From Datura wrightii (Eukaryota > Streptophyta > Magnoliopsida > Solanales > Solanaceae): 64,000 bases of DNA. The translations under genes were made by a program, and so were the position numbers. The stretch is taken from positions 171,435,001 to 171,499,000 of the forward strand of contig JASDFA010000016.1 in the NCBI GenBank assembly GCA_035772735.1, written 5' to 3'. Positions 46,372 through 57,780 of the stretch are shown piece by piece (the first letter of the stretch is position 1; each line of letters begins with the position of its first letter). A model generated the notes under the pieces. It worked only from the letters and a program-made list of their open reading frames with translations. It was not told the DNA's origin and did no database searches.

Positions 46372-46372
46372 G

Positions 46373-48525
46373 ATGACAATGAAGCGAAAAGCATCCAAAG
46401 CAACAACCCAGAGAACATTAATTGATGAAACATCTGAGTCCGAGGCTGGGCAAGTAGGAAACTCCTCTAGTGGTTCGGTTGAGAATTACCAGCTAGATAC
46501 TTCAGACACTGACGGAATCAGAACCACTAGGGTGAAAGCAAGAGCACAAGCCGAAGCATCCACTGCCATATTTTCCCAAGCTCCCCAGTCTGAGGAGGGA
46601 CCTAGAGGAGGTAACCAGGAGTCGGGAAATGACTCAAATGCAGAGGAAGGGTCTGAGGAGACCCAATCAGGTGAAGCAAGTGGCAGCGATGAATCAGCAG
46701 AGGAGGCTCCAAATGGTGCACTTGTACAGACCCCACCCAAAGAGAACCGCACAGTCCGATGGAGAGTTCCAGGAGCTAGAGAGATTTATGAGCAGGGCAT
46801 TTCTCTTACCGCAAAGAACAAGACAAGGCGAAGCATCTATGAAGAACCGCAGATCCTCACAAACACACTAAATGAAGTTGAGGAGATGAAGTGGATATTC
46901 AGCTTCTATGGTTTCAAGTGGATGGCCAAGACTCCAGCTCAGTATATAGCAGAATTGGTCCGGGAGTTCTACGCCAACTATTTGGCCACCTTGGAGAAAA
47001 AGGAAAAGGAGGGGCAGCAAATAAAATACCAGCCCCGACTGGAGAGTGTGATGGTCTTAGGACGAGAGGTAGACATATCAGAGCAAACCATCTCTCGGGT
47101 TCTTTATAGACCACAATTCGTGCCTACATGGATGATGCCTGAGTATGACTACAGGGTGGAGGCAATGAAGCAGATAAGGAATTTAGGCTTGCAGGAAAGG
47201 CAGAGGCAGTTGCAATGATTGGCAGGGGTGATTGCTGAGAATATGGAAGAAGCTGAATGGGTTACTGGTGGAAAGTAGGTAACAAAGAACTCGCTCAACT
47301 TCATAGCAAAAGCCTGCTGGACACTAGTACGCCACCGATTAGTATCAACAATCAACTATAATACATTAAGTGCTGACAAATAAGTTTTTGGTGGCATGCC
47401 TCATGTACTGTTACCCCATCAACATCCTTAGGATCATCACAGAGGAAATACGAAACCAGGCGATGGGGGTGAGCACTACTATCCCATTCCCGAGTCTTGC
47501 ATTCAGGTTAGCACAGAGGCAGGGGTGACAATACGACGGGGTGAGTAACAGTTGATTGGAGGCCAGAGGATTGGACATAGGCCTTATCCGGGATGAGATG
47601 AACCCAGTAAGCAGAGCTAGGATTCCCACCGTGATTCCAGTAGTCCAGCCAGCAGAGGGAGCACAAGTGAATGCCCTTACTTTACACGAGCAGAGCGAGA
47701 CACCGACTACAGATGCCGGTCATTTAGAGTCAGCTCCCAGTACCTCAGCTGCACCACAGCCTATCCCGCAAACTCAGACACCAGCGGGGCATATTTTGGT
47801 GCCTCACGGCTTTATCCAAAAACTGGTCAAACGGTTGACCATGGATGAGCGAAAAATTCAAGTTATGATGGAAAACATAAAGCCATGGGTCAAAGCGGAG
47901 ATAGATACAGCATCTCTAGGATCTCCATGCTCGCTTGGATGGATTTGAGAGTTGATTCAATGTGCGGATGGTAGAGCAAACCGACACCAGCAGTCTCCCT
48001 GAGGAGTTGGGGGCTCTTTGGAGTCAAGTAGCTGAGTTTTCATCATGAAAACCGACAGTTATAATAGCCCCCACTCTTCCAGACCTAGATGCAGAGCTTG
48101 ATGAGGAGATTGACTTGGCGGCTTATTGGGAGCCGATAGTAGCTGCTGGAGATAAGGGAAAGAAAATAGCTGCTGAGGATATTGGAGAGGAGAGTCTGAG
48201 GAAGAAGAAGAAGAAAAAGGAGAGGAAAGAAAGCAAGCAGGCCAGAGCAGAAAGCATGTGGACTCATGACAAACATATGTCAGAGCTGCAGGAGCGAGCT
48301 AGAAAATCAGGCATCTCTACCATGACTCAGCCCAATCTTGCCAGTGGTCGTGACCCTTTGGGTGAGCCACATTCAACCCAAATTGACACTGAGGTTGTAG
48401 AAGCGGCCAAAACTACCGAGGTGGTAACCACTCCCCCTGTGGATACTTCATTGAGTGCGCCGGCCACTGCTAGCGACATGATTATAGCAGAGGTACCCCC
48501 TCCGCAGGACGACAGGAGCGCCTAG
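46373..48525 (+). pseudogene. ORF2 of Ath-3, 'putative plant transposon protein' type, broken
   Basis: ATG 46373 (MTMKRKASK) directly follows a splice acceptor. The acidic, Ser-rich N-terminus (about 100 codons) is followed by the conserved domain: TVRWRVPGAREIYEQG, KWMAKTPAQYIAELVREFYANYLATL, VDISEQTISRVLY and EYDYRVEAMKQIRNLGLQERQRQL. TGA at 47216 replaces an expected Trp. LAGVIAEN and EAEWVTGGK follow, with more stops. After shifts the frame reads IGLIRDEMNPVSR (47580) and PHGFIQKLVKRLTMDERKIQ. A Lys-rich stretch near 48205-48240 (KKKKKKERK) could be a nuclear signal. It ends at 48525. About 715 codons originally; function unknown. Confidence 0.82.
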
Positions 48526-50092
48526 AGCACCACAAGTATGTTCCCTTCCCTATGATCTTATAGTTCATGCTTCGGGCATGAAGCTTAATTTTCAAAAAGG
48601 GGAGGGGTTATACTTGTGATTTTTGATTTGTTCGAGGATTTTTCTTGTCGTGTTTCTTATGCCTCAGACATGCTATGTAGTAGAACCGGCATGTTAGGAT
48701 TTTATTTCTTATTTTGTGATTTTTGTTTAATTAGGAAATAACTTAGGTGTACTCAGCCAATGAAAATACACTAGTTTTGATTTTTGAAAAAAATTGACCC
48801 TGCTGAAATTCTTTTGATGCATTAGCTATGTATTTGTGACTGCATGCATAATTTTTATGGATCTTTTGATGTCATTTAGTTTATTAGCATGAGAAGTCTT
48901 GTTAAGCCATGTATAAACCAGACAGGTGAGGTGAATATAAGTCATGTACAATGAGTGAATGAGGTGTATTACTTAGTTTGGTATTGTGTTGAAGATCTAG
49001 AACTTGCCTGATTGGTCTTTGCATAGGTTAAGGATGATTAGTTAGGATATGATTATAGGTCATTTTTGTTGAAACTCACTTTTAGCCTAAATAACTCTGC
49101 CAAAATCATATGATTCCCTTGATCCCAATTTTGAGCCTTTAATTGATCATTTTGTTTTGATTTACCGATTAACCGTACCCATTTTTTTTATAATGAACCT
49201 GATTTGGCCCTGGTCCTCCCTTTAATTTTGTGAACCTCAACATAGGCAAAATACCTAAGTTGAGGGCGGCTAGAGTAGGAGTGCAAAAGTGATGGGAACG
49301 AGAAAAAGGGAGAGAAAAGAGAAAAGGTTAAAAATGAGGTGTGGTGTGAAGAGAAAAAAATAAGAAGATGAAAAAAGTTGAAAATCTTGAAAAAGAAATT
49401 TCAAAAGAAAAAATGTTGAAAAAAGTTGAGAATACGCTACACCTGTACAAATGTACATAAAAGAGGTGAAAAAGGAAGAAAAAGAATGACAAGCAAAAAG
49501 GGTGAAATAAGTGAATGGTGTAGCCAATGTATATAGTGCCAAGGAGGGGAGTCTCTTATAAAAATCTTTCATATTTATCATGTCCAGCCCTAGAGCCTAT
49601 AATACAAGCCACAGCAAGTCCTATAATGATCCTAATCCGACCATCTGATAAATTGAAGCAGAGAAAATAAGGGCAAGCATATGGTATCTGATACATAATA
49701 CTTGAAACTTCTTTGTGAGAGTGAGCTCCTTGCTTGTTTAGTCCCATGCAATATTTGACACTATATATATGAGTGGGACTTTATTTGTTGTGAGGGTATA
49801 TGGATTATGCTTACTTTTACCATTGGTCTGTGTAAAAAACATTAGTGATGACTTGATTACCTGTTGATAGCTAGATGACATGTCTTGATCCCTGTTTATC
49901 ATGTTTTGTGGTTGCTTGTGGTATATTAGTTGATGTTGGTTAATGGGAAAAGGTCAGAAAATTGTTGAATGTATAGTGCAAGTTTTGTTTAGTATTAGTT
50001 GTAGTATTCTAGGTTTATTTTCTAGTTGAGTGTCGTGTTAAGTTTTTATTTTTCTTTGCCTGAGGAAATGCAAAAGTCTTAAGTTGAGGTGT
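48526..50092 (+). other. 3' non-coding region of Ath-3
   Basis: No gene. Contains TTGAGCCTTTAATTGATCATTTTG (about 49131, split here by position only), an A/G-rich tract at 49292-49420 and a TTGTTGTGAGGG phrase near 49786, all shared with Ath-2. A purine-leaning segment (AAGTTGAGGTGT) precedes the LTR. Confidence 0.75.
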
Positions 50093-51549
50093 TGATGTGC
50101 TTTGAGTTTACAGCACTTTCGAAGCTCAAAACTAAGAAAATAGCATGGACTTAGGTATATTTATATGGACATAAGGAATTTTTTCGTTGGTTATAGGATA
50201 AATAGGTGTTGGAGCAAAAATGTGCAAAAGATAGCCTGAAAGTGCAGAAAATAGGCTTAAATTAACAGTCCTCAGTATGAGCCGTAGGAAGGTGCTACGA
50301 GTCGTACTGCTGGTCGTGAGAAGTTTTAGAAGGCTAAGGTCCTATGACTCTCAGTATGAGTCGTACAAAGCTTGTATGGGCCGTAGTGAAGAAGTCATGG
50401 GAAGATTCATAAAATTTGCACAAGAGGCTGATTCCTGCTACGGATAAACAGTACGAGTCATGGAAGCAAGGTACAAGTCGTACCAAAACACTCGTGATGA
50501 ACTTCAAAAAAATTACAAAGTCTCAGAGTCAAGCCATGGGAGCTCAGTACGATTCGTAGGAAGCATGTACGAGTAATACCAAGGTCCAACACTTAGCCAA
50601 ATTTCAGCCAGTCGATGACCTACGGGAAGCAGGTACGACCCGTACATACCTGCTACGGGTCGTAGGACAAGTCATGCTGCAGGCGCCTTCAGTTATGGAA
50701 ATACACCCTGTTAGTCTAGGAAAAGGATTTTTATGTCTGATAAATACGTTTTATGTTTTATTTTCATTAGAGAGAGGTAACTAGGAGTGATTAGAATTGA
50801 TTAGCAACGAAATTAAGGAGACTTAGACGTGAGAATTGAGTTGTTCAACTTGTGATCAACCTTTTCTTGGTTTTCTTTTGATCTTCATATTGTTCTTGAG
50901 GATTTTGCTGATTAATCAAAAGAAGTTTTCTCTCATCCATAATTTTAAGTTCTTGAGGATTTTGCTGATTAATCAAAAGAAGTTTTCTCTCATCCATAAT
51001 TTTAAGTATTGATTTATGTATTTAAATATGAATATGAATCAAAATCTTGAAACTATGAGAGGCTAAAACCTCCATCAAAGCCTTGATCTTGATGATCATT
51101 GTATTAACTTGAGTTGTGGTCGCAAGATGGTTAAATTTGGGACATATTGATAACGGTTAATTTGCAATCACTCATGAAACCTGACTCGGTGATTGAGTAT
51201 ATTCATTTAATAGGGATTGGTCGATCGTTTGAATGACCTAAGTTATCAGTTCTACAAGTAAGTATTGGTGATGATCACGTATGTATACCCGAAGCAGTTA
51301 GGAACCCATGGGTAACACAAAACCCTAGTTATCTTTCATTCTTGATTTCAACTAAAGCTTTAACTGTGTTTTTAATTATTGTTTTCTTTAGAGCTCCCCT
51401 ATTTTGAGTGACTACCTAATAAGTTCACCTACCGGCTTTAGTCTAGCTCTTCCATATTCCCTGTGGGATCGACCCCAACCTCTAGTTGGATTCTATATTG
51501 ACAACGTCCATTTCATACATACGAAGGAGGTGTAGTTTGAGCGTAATCA
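50093..51549 (+). repeat. 3' LTR of Ath-3, 1457 bases
   Basis: TGATGTGCTTTGAG to GCGTAATCA. Full-length; includes a nested exact repeat of about 55 bases (TTCTTGAGGATTTTGCTG unit near 50893 and 50951). The U5 end (CCTGTGGGATCGACCCC, then TATTGACAACGTCC) is typical of Athila LTRs. Confidence 0.9.
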
Positions 51550-51554
51550 GAACC

Positions 51555-53424
51555 GCACCCCCCCCCACAGTCCACCATCCACACTTATATATATATCCCT
51601 TAGTTTAATTGTAAACCATTTCCAAACATAAGCCTCGTCCAGAGAAGGAGTAATACGCAACTTTCACACAACTTTCTTCTGATTACGCTGCCAAACACCA
51701 TCCAAACTCAAATTAACTTTAGGTATTGAGTTCTAAGCCTGCAGGGAGCATTACTACGGAGTTAGTTTCTTGAAATAAGCCCGATAAATCAGAACTCCGC
51801 TGACTATAAGTGATCAGAATTGCTCCAAATTGATTCCTATACAGTCAAAGGCTTCAAATAAGCATTTATCCCTTCTGAATACCCAGGAAATTATGGGTTT
51901 TCGTCGTATTCTATGAAGTTGAAGTACTATTATTATTAGCATTAAAGGTTATCATTTTAATCCACATTTGATATTGAAATTAGTCTCTTTCTCCCAGTAT
52001 TATGGATACAGTTGGAAAGAGCTATCGAATACAAATTGAAACTCATCAGATAATCGGGAATCAGCAGTTAAGGTATGTTAAGGTGAATTCCTTTGGCAAG
52101 TTAGTTTCTATAGCATTATAATACAGTGAATCCCGTAAAGGAGCCAGAAGTATTGTTATTGTGATTAGTTGTTGTTATTAGCTGAGACCAGTACTCTATG
52201 TTTAGTTTGGAATTGATTTTGCCTTGTATAGCCTTCCATGACCAATCCCAGGGTTACTAGCTGTGTCGTTGCCCGCCAGGGGCTATATGACGTCGCTCCA
52301 AGGAGCGATATATCGTCCCAAGTGATGATGATGAGGCCCAAGGGCCTTATATAGTCCATTCCATGGATGGACTACCAGTTCTATGTCGTATCGGCATCAT
52401 ACCCCCGTCGAGCCTAGTGCCCAGGGTGCAGTTATCAGGAGTCCACTAGACTCAGACACAACTAGAGTTCAGGGGTCAAGTGGGCTCAGTTGCAGACTCA
52501 GGGGAGCGGTAGGTTGGCTATAGTTACTAGTTGACTCATTTTGACCTTGCTAGGGGTATATAGATTGAGGTGTGCTCGCGAAGGCTTTTGGGTGCCCCGA
52601 GTGGGTTATTCTGTGTTGTTTGTAACTTCCCACTTATGGGAGCCAGGTAAGGTTTTTGTTTGCACTATTTGTTGATAGATTAGACAGCAGGAAGTTAAGT
52701 TATTCAGGTTATATCCCTATCCCTTCTACTTAGTTACTTTCAATTTCATTTCAGGTTTATTCAGTTATTTTTCATTACTGCCTTACGTATTCGGTACATG
52801 TTGTACTAACGCACATCCTTGGGGCGCTGCATTACTTGCCTACAGGTGCGGATAGACGTGGATCAGGACCTCCTTAGCCTTCAGCCTGAGTCAGCAGTAT
52901 AGTTAGCTCCCTAACTCCTGGACTAATAGTTAGAAGGTTTGATATTTTTGATTGTATAGTTTATGGGTAGGTTGGGGCCCTGTCTCGACCATTATTCCAC
53001 TCCTAGAGTTTTGCGGATTACATATTTCCAGTTGTTCATTTTGTTGTTGGTCGTGTGGGGCCTATATATGTTTTATTTTTTGTGATGGCCATGTGGGGCC
53101 TTGTTTAGCCGTTAGATGGTGGCCTTGTCGGCTATAATTTAGTTATAGTTGCCTGATTTTCATTTTAGTTATGACCAGACAGCATGGTGGTCTTGTTGGC
53201 CCGTATAGGGTTCCTTTTATTACTTGTGGTTGGTTAGCCGTTTTCGTTTATAGGTGGCTATATGGCCTTGTCGGCCGGAGGCTATATTTACATCCAAAAT
53301 ATAGCTCATTGTTTTCTTGAATTGAGTTGCAGGCATGTACCAAATGTGCAGAAGCCTAGTCAGGTCAGTCAGAGTCCAGTATGCCACTAGGTGCCAGTCA
53401 TGCCTCCCAAGGTGGGGCGTGACA
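51555..53424 (+). repeat. 5' LTR-Z of Tek-3, second piece
   Basis: Resumes after the GAACC target copy and a C-run, and matches 61275-63122 to the end at GGGGCGTGACA. TATA-like TATATATAT at 51575-51586. Holds no supported gene. Confidence 0.92.
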
Positions 53425-53428
53425 AACT

Positions 53429-53440
53429 TGGTATCAGAGC
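53429..53440 (+). other. Primer binding site of Tek-3, initiator Met tRNA type
   Basis: TGGTATCAGAGC, exact consensus, four bases after the LTR. Confidence 0.92.
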
Positions 53441-53546
53441 AGGTCATATCCCATGGAGTCTACAAGTCATGTCCAGTCGTGCTATAGAGTTGTGCTATAT
53501 AGGGTTGAGTCCCTAAGCTTACTATATTCTGCTTGTCTACAGAGAA

Positions 53547-54847
53547 ATGTCAGACACGCAACAGACCACGACTGGCAGGAAGTTAGACGTCACAGCAATA
53601 GAAGGCACCAGCAGGGTGCCCCAATCAGAGCCAGCTCGATCTAAGGGAGACAAGGAGACTTCATCTCGATCTCCCAGCAGTCTCCGCCCTGTTAGGAGCC
53701 TTCCAGAGTGGAAGATGCATTGGCACCACCTTCAGCAGTTCCTATATCGACACCATCAAATCAAGAGGTTAGGAGCGTTGTCTTCATATTAGCTCAGATG
53801 ATGGCTGGGCAGCATCAACTAGTGGCACCCGTGGTTGCTGAATCTTCGGGAGGACCTGGTAGTTCTAGGGTCCGATAGTTTACCGCGTTGAGTCCCTCGC
53901 AGTTCACAAGGACGGACCGAGATGAGGACCCTTAGGACTTCTTGGACCAGTTGTTGCAGATTTTCAGGGTAATGCATGTCACGCTTGCAGAGTCAGTTGA
54001 TTTAGAAGTATTTTGACTACAGGACATAGCAATGTTATGGTATGAGAGTTGGGAAAGATCCCTAGGTAGAGATATTCCCCCTCCGACTTGGTCCATCTTT
54101 TTAGAGGCCTTCCTGGATTATTATTTGCCTTGGGAAATTCAACAGATCCAGGTAGATTGGTTTTTGTAAGTAGAGTAGGGATCGATGACTGTTCGGGAGT
54201 ATGCTATGAGATTTGATTCCTTGGCCTGATATGCACCAGCTTTCGTAGACACAATGCCAACTAGAGTGCATCGATTTATTATGGGGCTACTTTTAGAGTA
54301 CGTGGAGACTTGTGTTATAGCTACTCTGCGGGAGGACATGGATATCGCCCGTATTCAGGCATTTGCTCAGAGTATTGAGGGGGTCAGGCAGCAGCAGCAG
54401 GGCATAGAGAGGGCGAATCAGGAGCAGCGCCGCAGGGTTAGACCTAGTAACACTCAAGCAGAGCTTCAGGGCGAACCTAGGCCATGACTATCAGGCAGAC
54501 CACCCAGACCCCCACTTCCACAGCAATAGCAGGGTGGTAGACCAGGTCGTCGGGGATAGTCAGGACTCGGCGAGAGCTCACGACCATCGGGTTCGCAGCA
54601 GCAGAAAGGGGCAGAGTAGAGTAGATTCACTGTGCCACCTTGCCCTATCTTCAACCGACATCATCTTGGGGCATGCAGGTATGGTTCTACTGCATATTAT
54701 ACTTATGGACAAGATGATCACATGATGAGAGACTGTCCAGCTAGGGGTCAGAGAGATCAGGACCGACAGGACAAATCTTCAGCAGAGTCACGCACCCTAG
54801 CATCTCTAGCCGGGCGTAGGCCCTCAGCTCCAGCCGGTAGAGGCTGA
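53547..54847 (+). pseudogene. gag: gag of Tek-3, broken
   Basis: ATG 53547 (MSDTQQTTTGRKLD) opens a frame that shifts near 53700. Capsid segments FTALSPSQFTRTD, MLWYESWERS, PTWSIFLEAFLDYYLP and TVREYAMRFDSLA then read in other frames with several stops. ATLREDMDIARIQAFAQSIE (54254-54487 frame) is well preserved. At the zinc knuckle both leading Cys codons have become Tyr (YYTYGQDDHMMRDC near 54690), a G-to-A change in each, so RNA binding would be lost. Confidence 0.85.
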
Positions 54848-57780
54848 GGCAGGTCAGAGGCATCGAGTTCAGGCACCGGTCCAGATTGCACTTATGCTTT
54901 ACTGAGGCAACAGGACTCAGAGTCATCACCGGATGTTGTGACAGGAATGCTGGACATTTGTTCTCATTCCATTTATTTTTTGATAGACCCATGTTCCACT
55001 TTGTCTTATCTTACACCACTAGTAGCCCGAAAGTTTGGTATAAATGCCGAAATTGCTTCAGCAGCCCTTTTCTGTGTCCAGTCCTATCGGTGATTCTATT
55101 ATAGCTAAAAGGATCTACTGGGGTTGTACAGTAGAGATTGTTGGTCGCCAAACTTTGGCGGATTTAGTGGAATTAGAAATGATTGATTTTGATGCAATTA
55201 TGTGTATGGATTGGCTTGCACCATGTCACGCTAATGTAGAATGTTGGACCAAGACTGTCCGGTTTCACTTTCCAGGGGAAGTAATGCGAGAATGGAAAGG
55301 CAATGCAGCTACGCCAAAAGGTAGGTTTATATCCTATCTTCAGGCGAGAAAGTTGATAGCAAAGGTTTGTATTTATCATATTGTCAGGGTTCAGGATGTC
55401 CAAGAAGAATCCCCAACTCTCCAGTCTATCCCTATGGTTAATGAATTTTCAGACATGTTTCCAAATGAACTCCCTGGCATCCCCCGAGAAAGGGACATTG
55501 ATTTTTCTATTGACTTGCTACCAAGCACCCAACCTATATCCATCCCTCCGTATCGAATGTCTCTTGCTGAGCTTAGAGAGTTGAAAGAAAAGTTGAAAGA
55601 TCTGTTAGATAAGGGCTTTATCAGGTCGAGCACTTCACCGTGGGGTGCGCCAATTCTCTTTGTAAGAAAGAAAGATGGCTCCCTCCGCATGTGTCTAGAT
55701 TACCGAAAGCTAAATAAAGTTACTATTAAGAACAAGTACCCACTTCCCAGAATGGATGACTTGTTTGATCATCTACAAGGGGTGAGATACTTTTCTAAAA
55801 TTGACTTAAGGTCTGGATATCACCAGGTACGATTCGGGAGAGAGATATCCCAAAAACGGCTTTCAGGACCAGGTATGGCCATTTTAAATTCCTAGTCATG
55901 TCCTTCGTGATGATGAATGCTCCTGTAGTGTTCATGGATATGATGAACAGCATCTTCAGGCCGTATCTGGATTTGTTTGTGATAGTATTAATTGATTACA
56001 TTCTAGTGTATTCTCGTTCAGAAGCAGAACATCGATATCATTTGCGAACGGTACTCCAGATTCTCAAGAATCGCCTGTTATATGCAAAATTTTCTAAATG
56101 TGAGTTCTAGCTTAATTCTATAGATTTTTTGGGCCATATTGTGTCAGATGTTGGTATTCAAGTAGATTCACAGAAGATCGAGGCAGTAAAGACATGGCCT
56201 AGACCTAGAACTCCAACTGAAGTACGCAGTTTCCTGGGATTAGCCGGGTATTAAAAAAGATTTGTAGAAGGGTTTTCTATCTTCTCAGTGCCTTTGACCA
56301 AGTTAACTCAGAAAGCAGCTAAATTTCACTAGACTGAAGCTTGTGAACAGAGTTTTTAGGAGTTGAAAAACATATCAATGATAGTATTAGCTTTTCCAGA
56401 AGGTTCATAGGGTTACATAGTATATTGTAATGCTTCAGGCGTTGGGTTAGGGTGTGTTCTGATGCAACACGATAAGGTAATTGCTTATGCTTCGAGGCAA
56501 CATAGGAAACATGACAAGAACCACCCCACCCACGGTCTGGAGTTAGGTGCAGTGGTTCATGCCTTAAAAATATGCAGGATTTATTTGTATGGCGTCCATA
56601 TAGATATTTTTACCAATCATAAGAGTCTCCAGTATATCTTCACTTGGAAATAGTTGAATTTACGATAGCGTCGCTGGTTAGAATGGTTGAAGGACTACGA
56701 CGTGAACATTTTGTATCATCCAAGGAAGGCCAATATTGTAGCAGATTCCCTTAGCTATAGATCTATGGGAATTTTGACATATTTGCAGCCCGAACAGCAA
56801 GAGTTGGCTCGAGAATTGCATCAGTTATCTAGCTTAGTCGTCCGAACAATAGACTCGGGAAACAGTAGGGCTGTGATTCAGAATACTGTAGTATTATCCA
56901 TAGTTGTAGAGGTGAAAAAACGGCAGTATGAAGATCCTCATTTATCACATCTCAGAGATAAAGTTAAGCGAGGTGAAGTATCAGCTTTTGAGATAACCGA
57001 AGACGGGGTCTTGAGATGTAGGTGTCGCCTCTACGTTCCAGATGTAGCAGGGCTCCGCCATTAGATTATGGTTGAGGTACACTACTCTCGTTACTCTTTT
57101 CATCCGGGTTCTACGAAAATGTACCATGACATAAAAGAGATTTACTGGTGGCCTGGAATGAAAAAGAGTGCAGCGGAATTTGTAGCACAATGTCCTAACT
57201 GCCAGCAGGTAAAGGCTGAACATCAAAAACCCAACGGATTGACACAGGAGATAGCGGTGCCTATGTGGAAATAGGAGGTAATCAACATGGATTTTATGAT
57301 AGGATTACCCCGTACCGGGTGCAGACTTGATTCTATCTGGGTGATTTTGACAGATTGATGAAGTCAGCTTATTTTCTTCCCGTCAGGACCACTTTTTCAG
57401 TCGAGGACTATGTCGAGTTATATATCAGAGAGATAGTTAGACTACATGGTGTGCCAGCATCCATTATTTCAGACAGAGGGGCATAATTCACAGCTAGATT
57501 CTAGCAGTCATTTAAGAAAGTCTTGGGAACACAGGTTAATCTGAGTACAGCCTTCCATCCTCAAACAGATGGGCAGGCAACACGTATAATTCAGACGCTC
57601 GAGGATATGTTGCGAGCGTGCGTGTTAGACTTCGGGGGAAGTTGGGATGAGCACTTACCTCTTATTGAATTTTCTTACAACAATAGTTACCATTCGGCAA
57701 TTCAAATGGCGCCGTATGAGGCCTTATATGGGTGGAAATGCATGTCCCCAGTTGGTTGGTTCAAATTTGGAGAATCAGAG
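54848..57780 (+). pseudogene. pol: pol of Tek-3, first part: protease-RT-RNaseH-integrase
   Basis: Protease reads DPCST at 54986 in place of DPGST. A frameshift near 55045 leads to the best-preserved part (55044-55895: TLADLVELEMIDFDAI, ISIPPYRMSLAELREL, LDYRKLNKVTIKNKYPLPRMDDLFD). A frameshift near 55835 follows. The RT active site is LIDYIL with GAT TAC at 55994-55999, so the second catalytic Asp is Tyr. RNase H has YCNAS and FTNHKS, both Asp to Asn. Integrase keeps the finger (VHYSRYSFHPG, CPNCQQ) and SDRGA, but the catalytic Glu region reads DGQATRIIQ. Cut at 57780 by a solo LTR. Confidence 0.92.
57776..57780. repeat. Left target-site duplication of solo LTR-X (CAGAG)
   Basis: 60281-60285 reads TAGAG, four of five matching. 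Removing the LTR joins the GESE and LIGPY integrase codons correctly. Confidence 0.8.

Larger units (their letters stand above)
44804..51549 (+). mobile_element. Ath-3: pol-less Athila-like element with a spliced-type ORF2
   Basis: 5' LTR remnant 44804-45551, ORF2 region 45553-48525, 3' non-coding 48526-50092, full 3' LTR 50093-51549. The rest of the 5' LTR, primer site, gag, protease and pol are all missing. It sits inside the LTR-Z of Tek-3, with GAAGC/GAACC flanks. It shares ORF2 type and 3' non-coding phrases with Ath-2. Confidence 0.9.

Noticed and set aside
46486..46752. Minus-strand 88-codon Ser-rich frame
   Set aside because: Reverse of the acidic N-terminus of Ath-3 ORF2.
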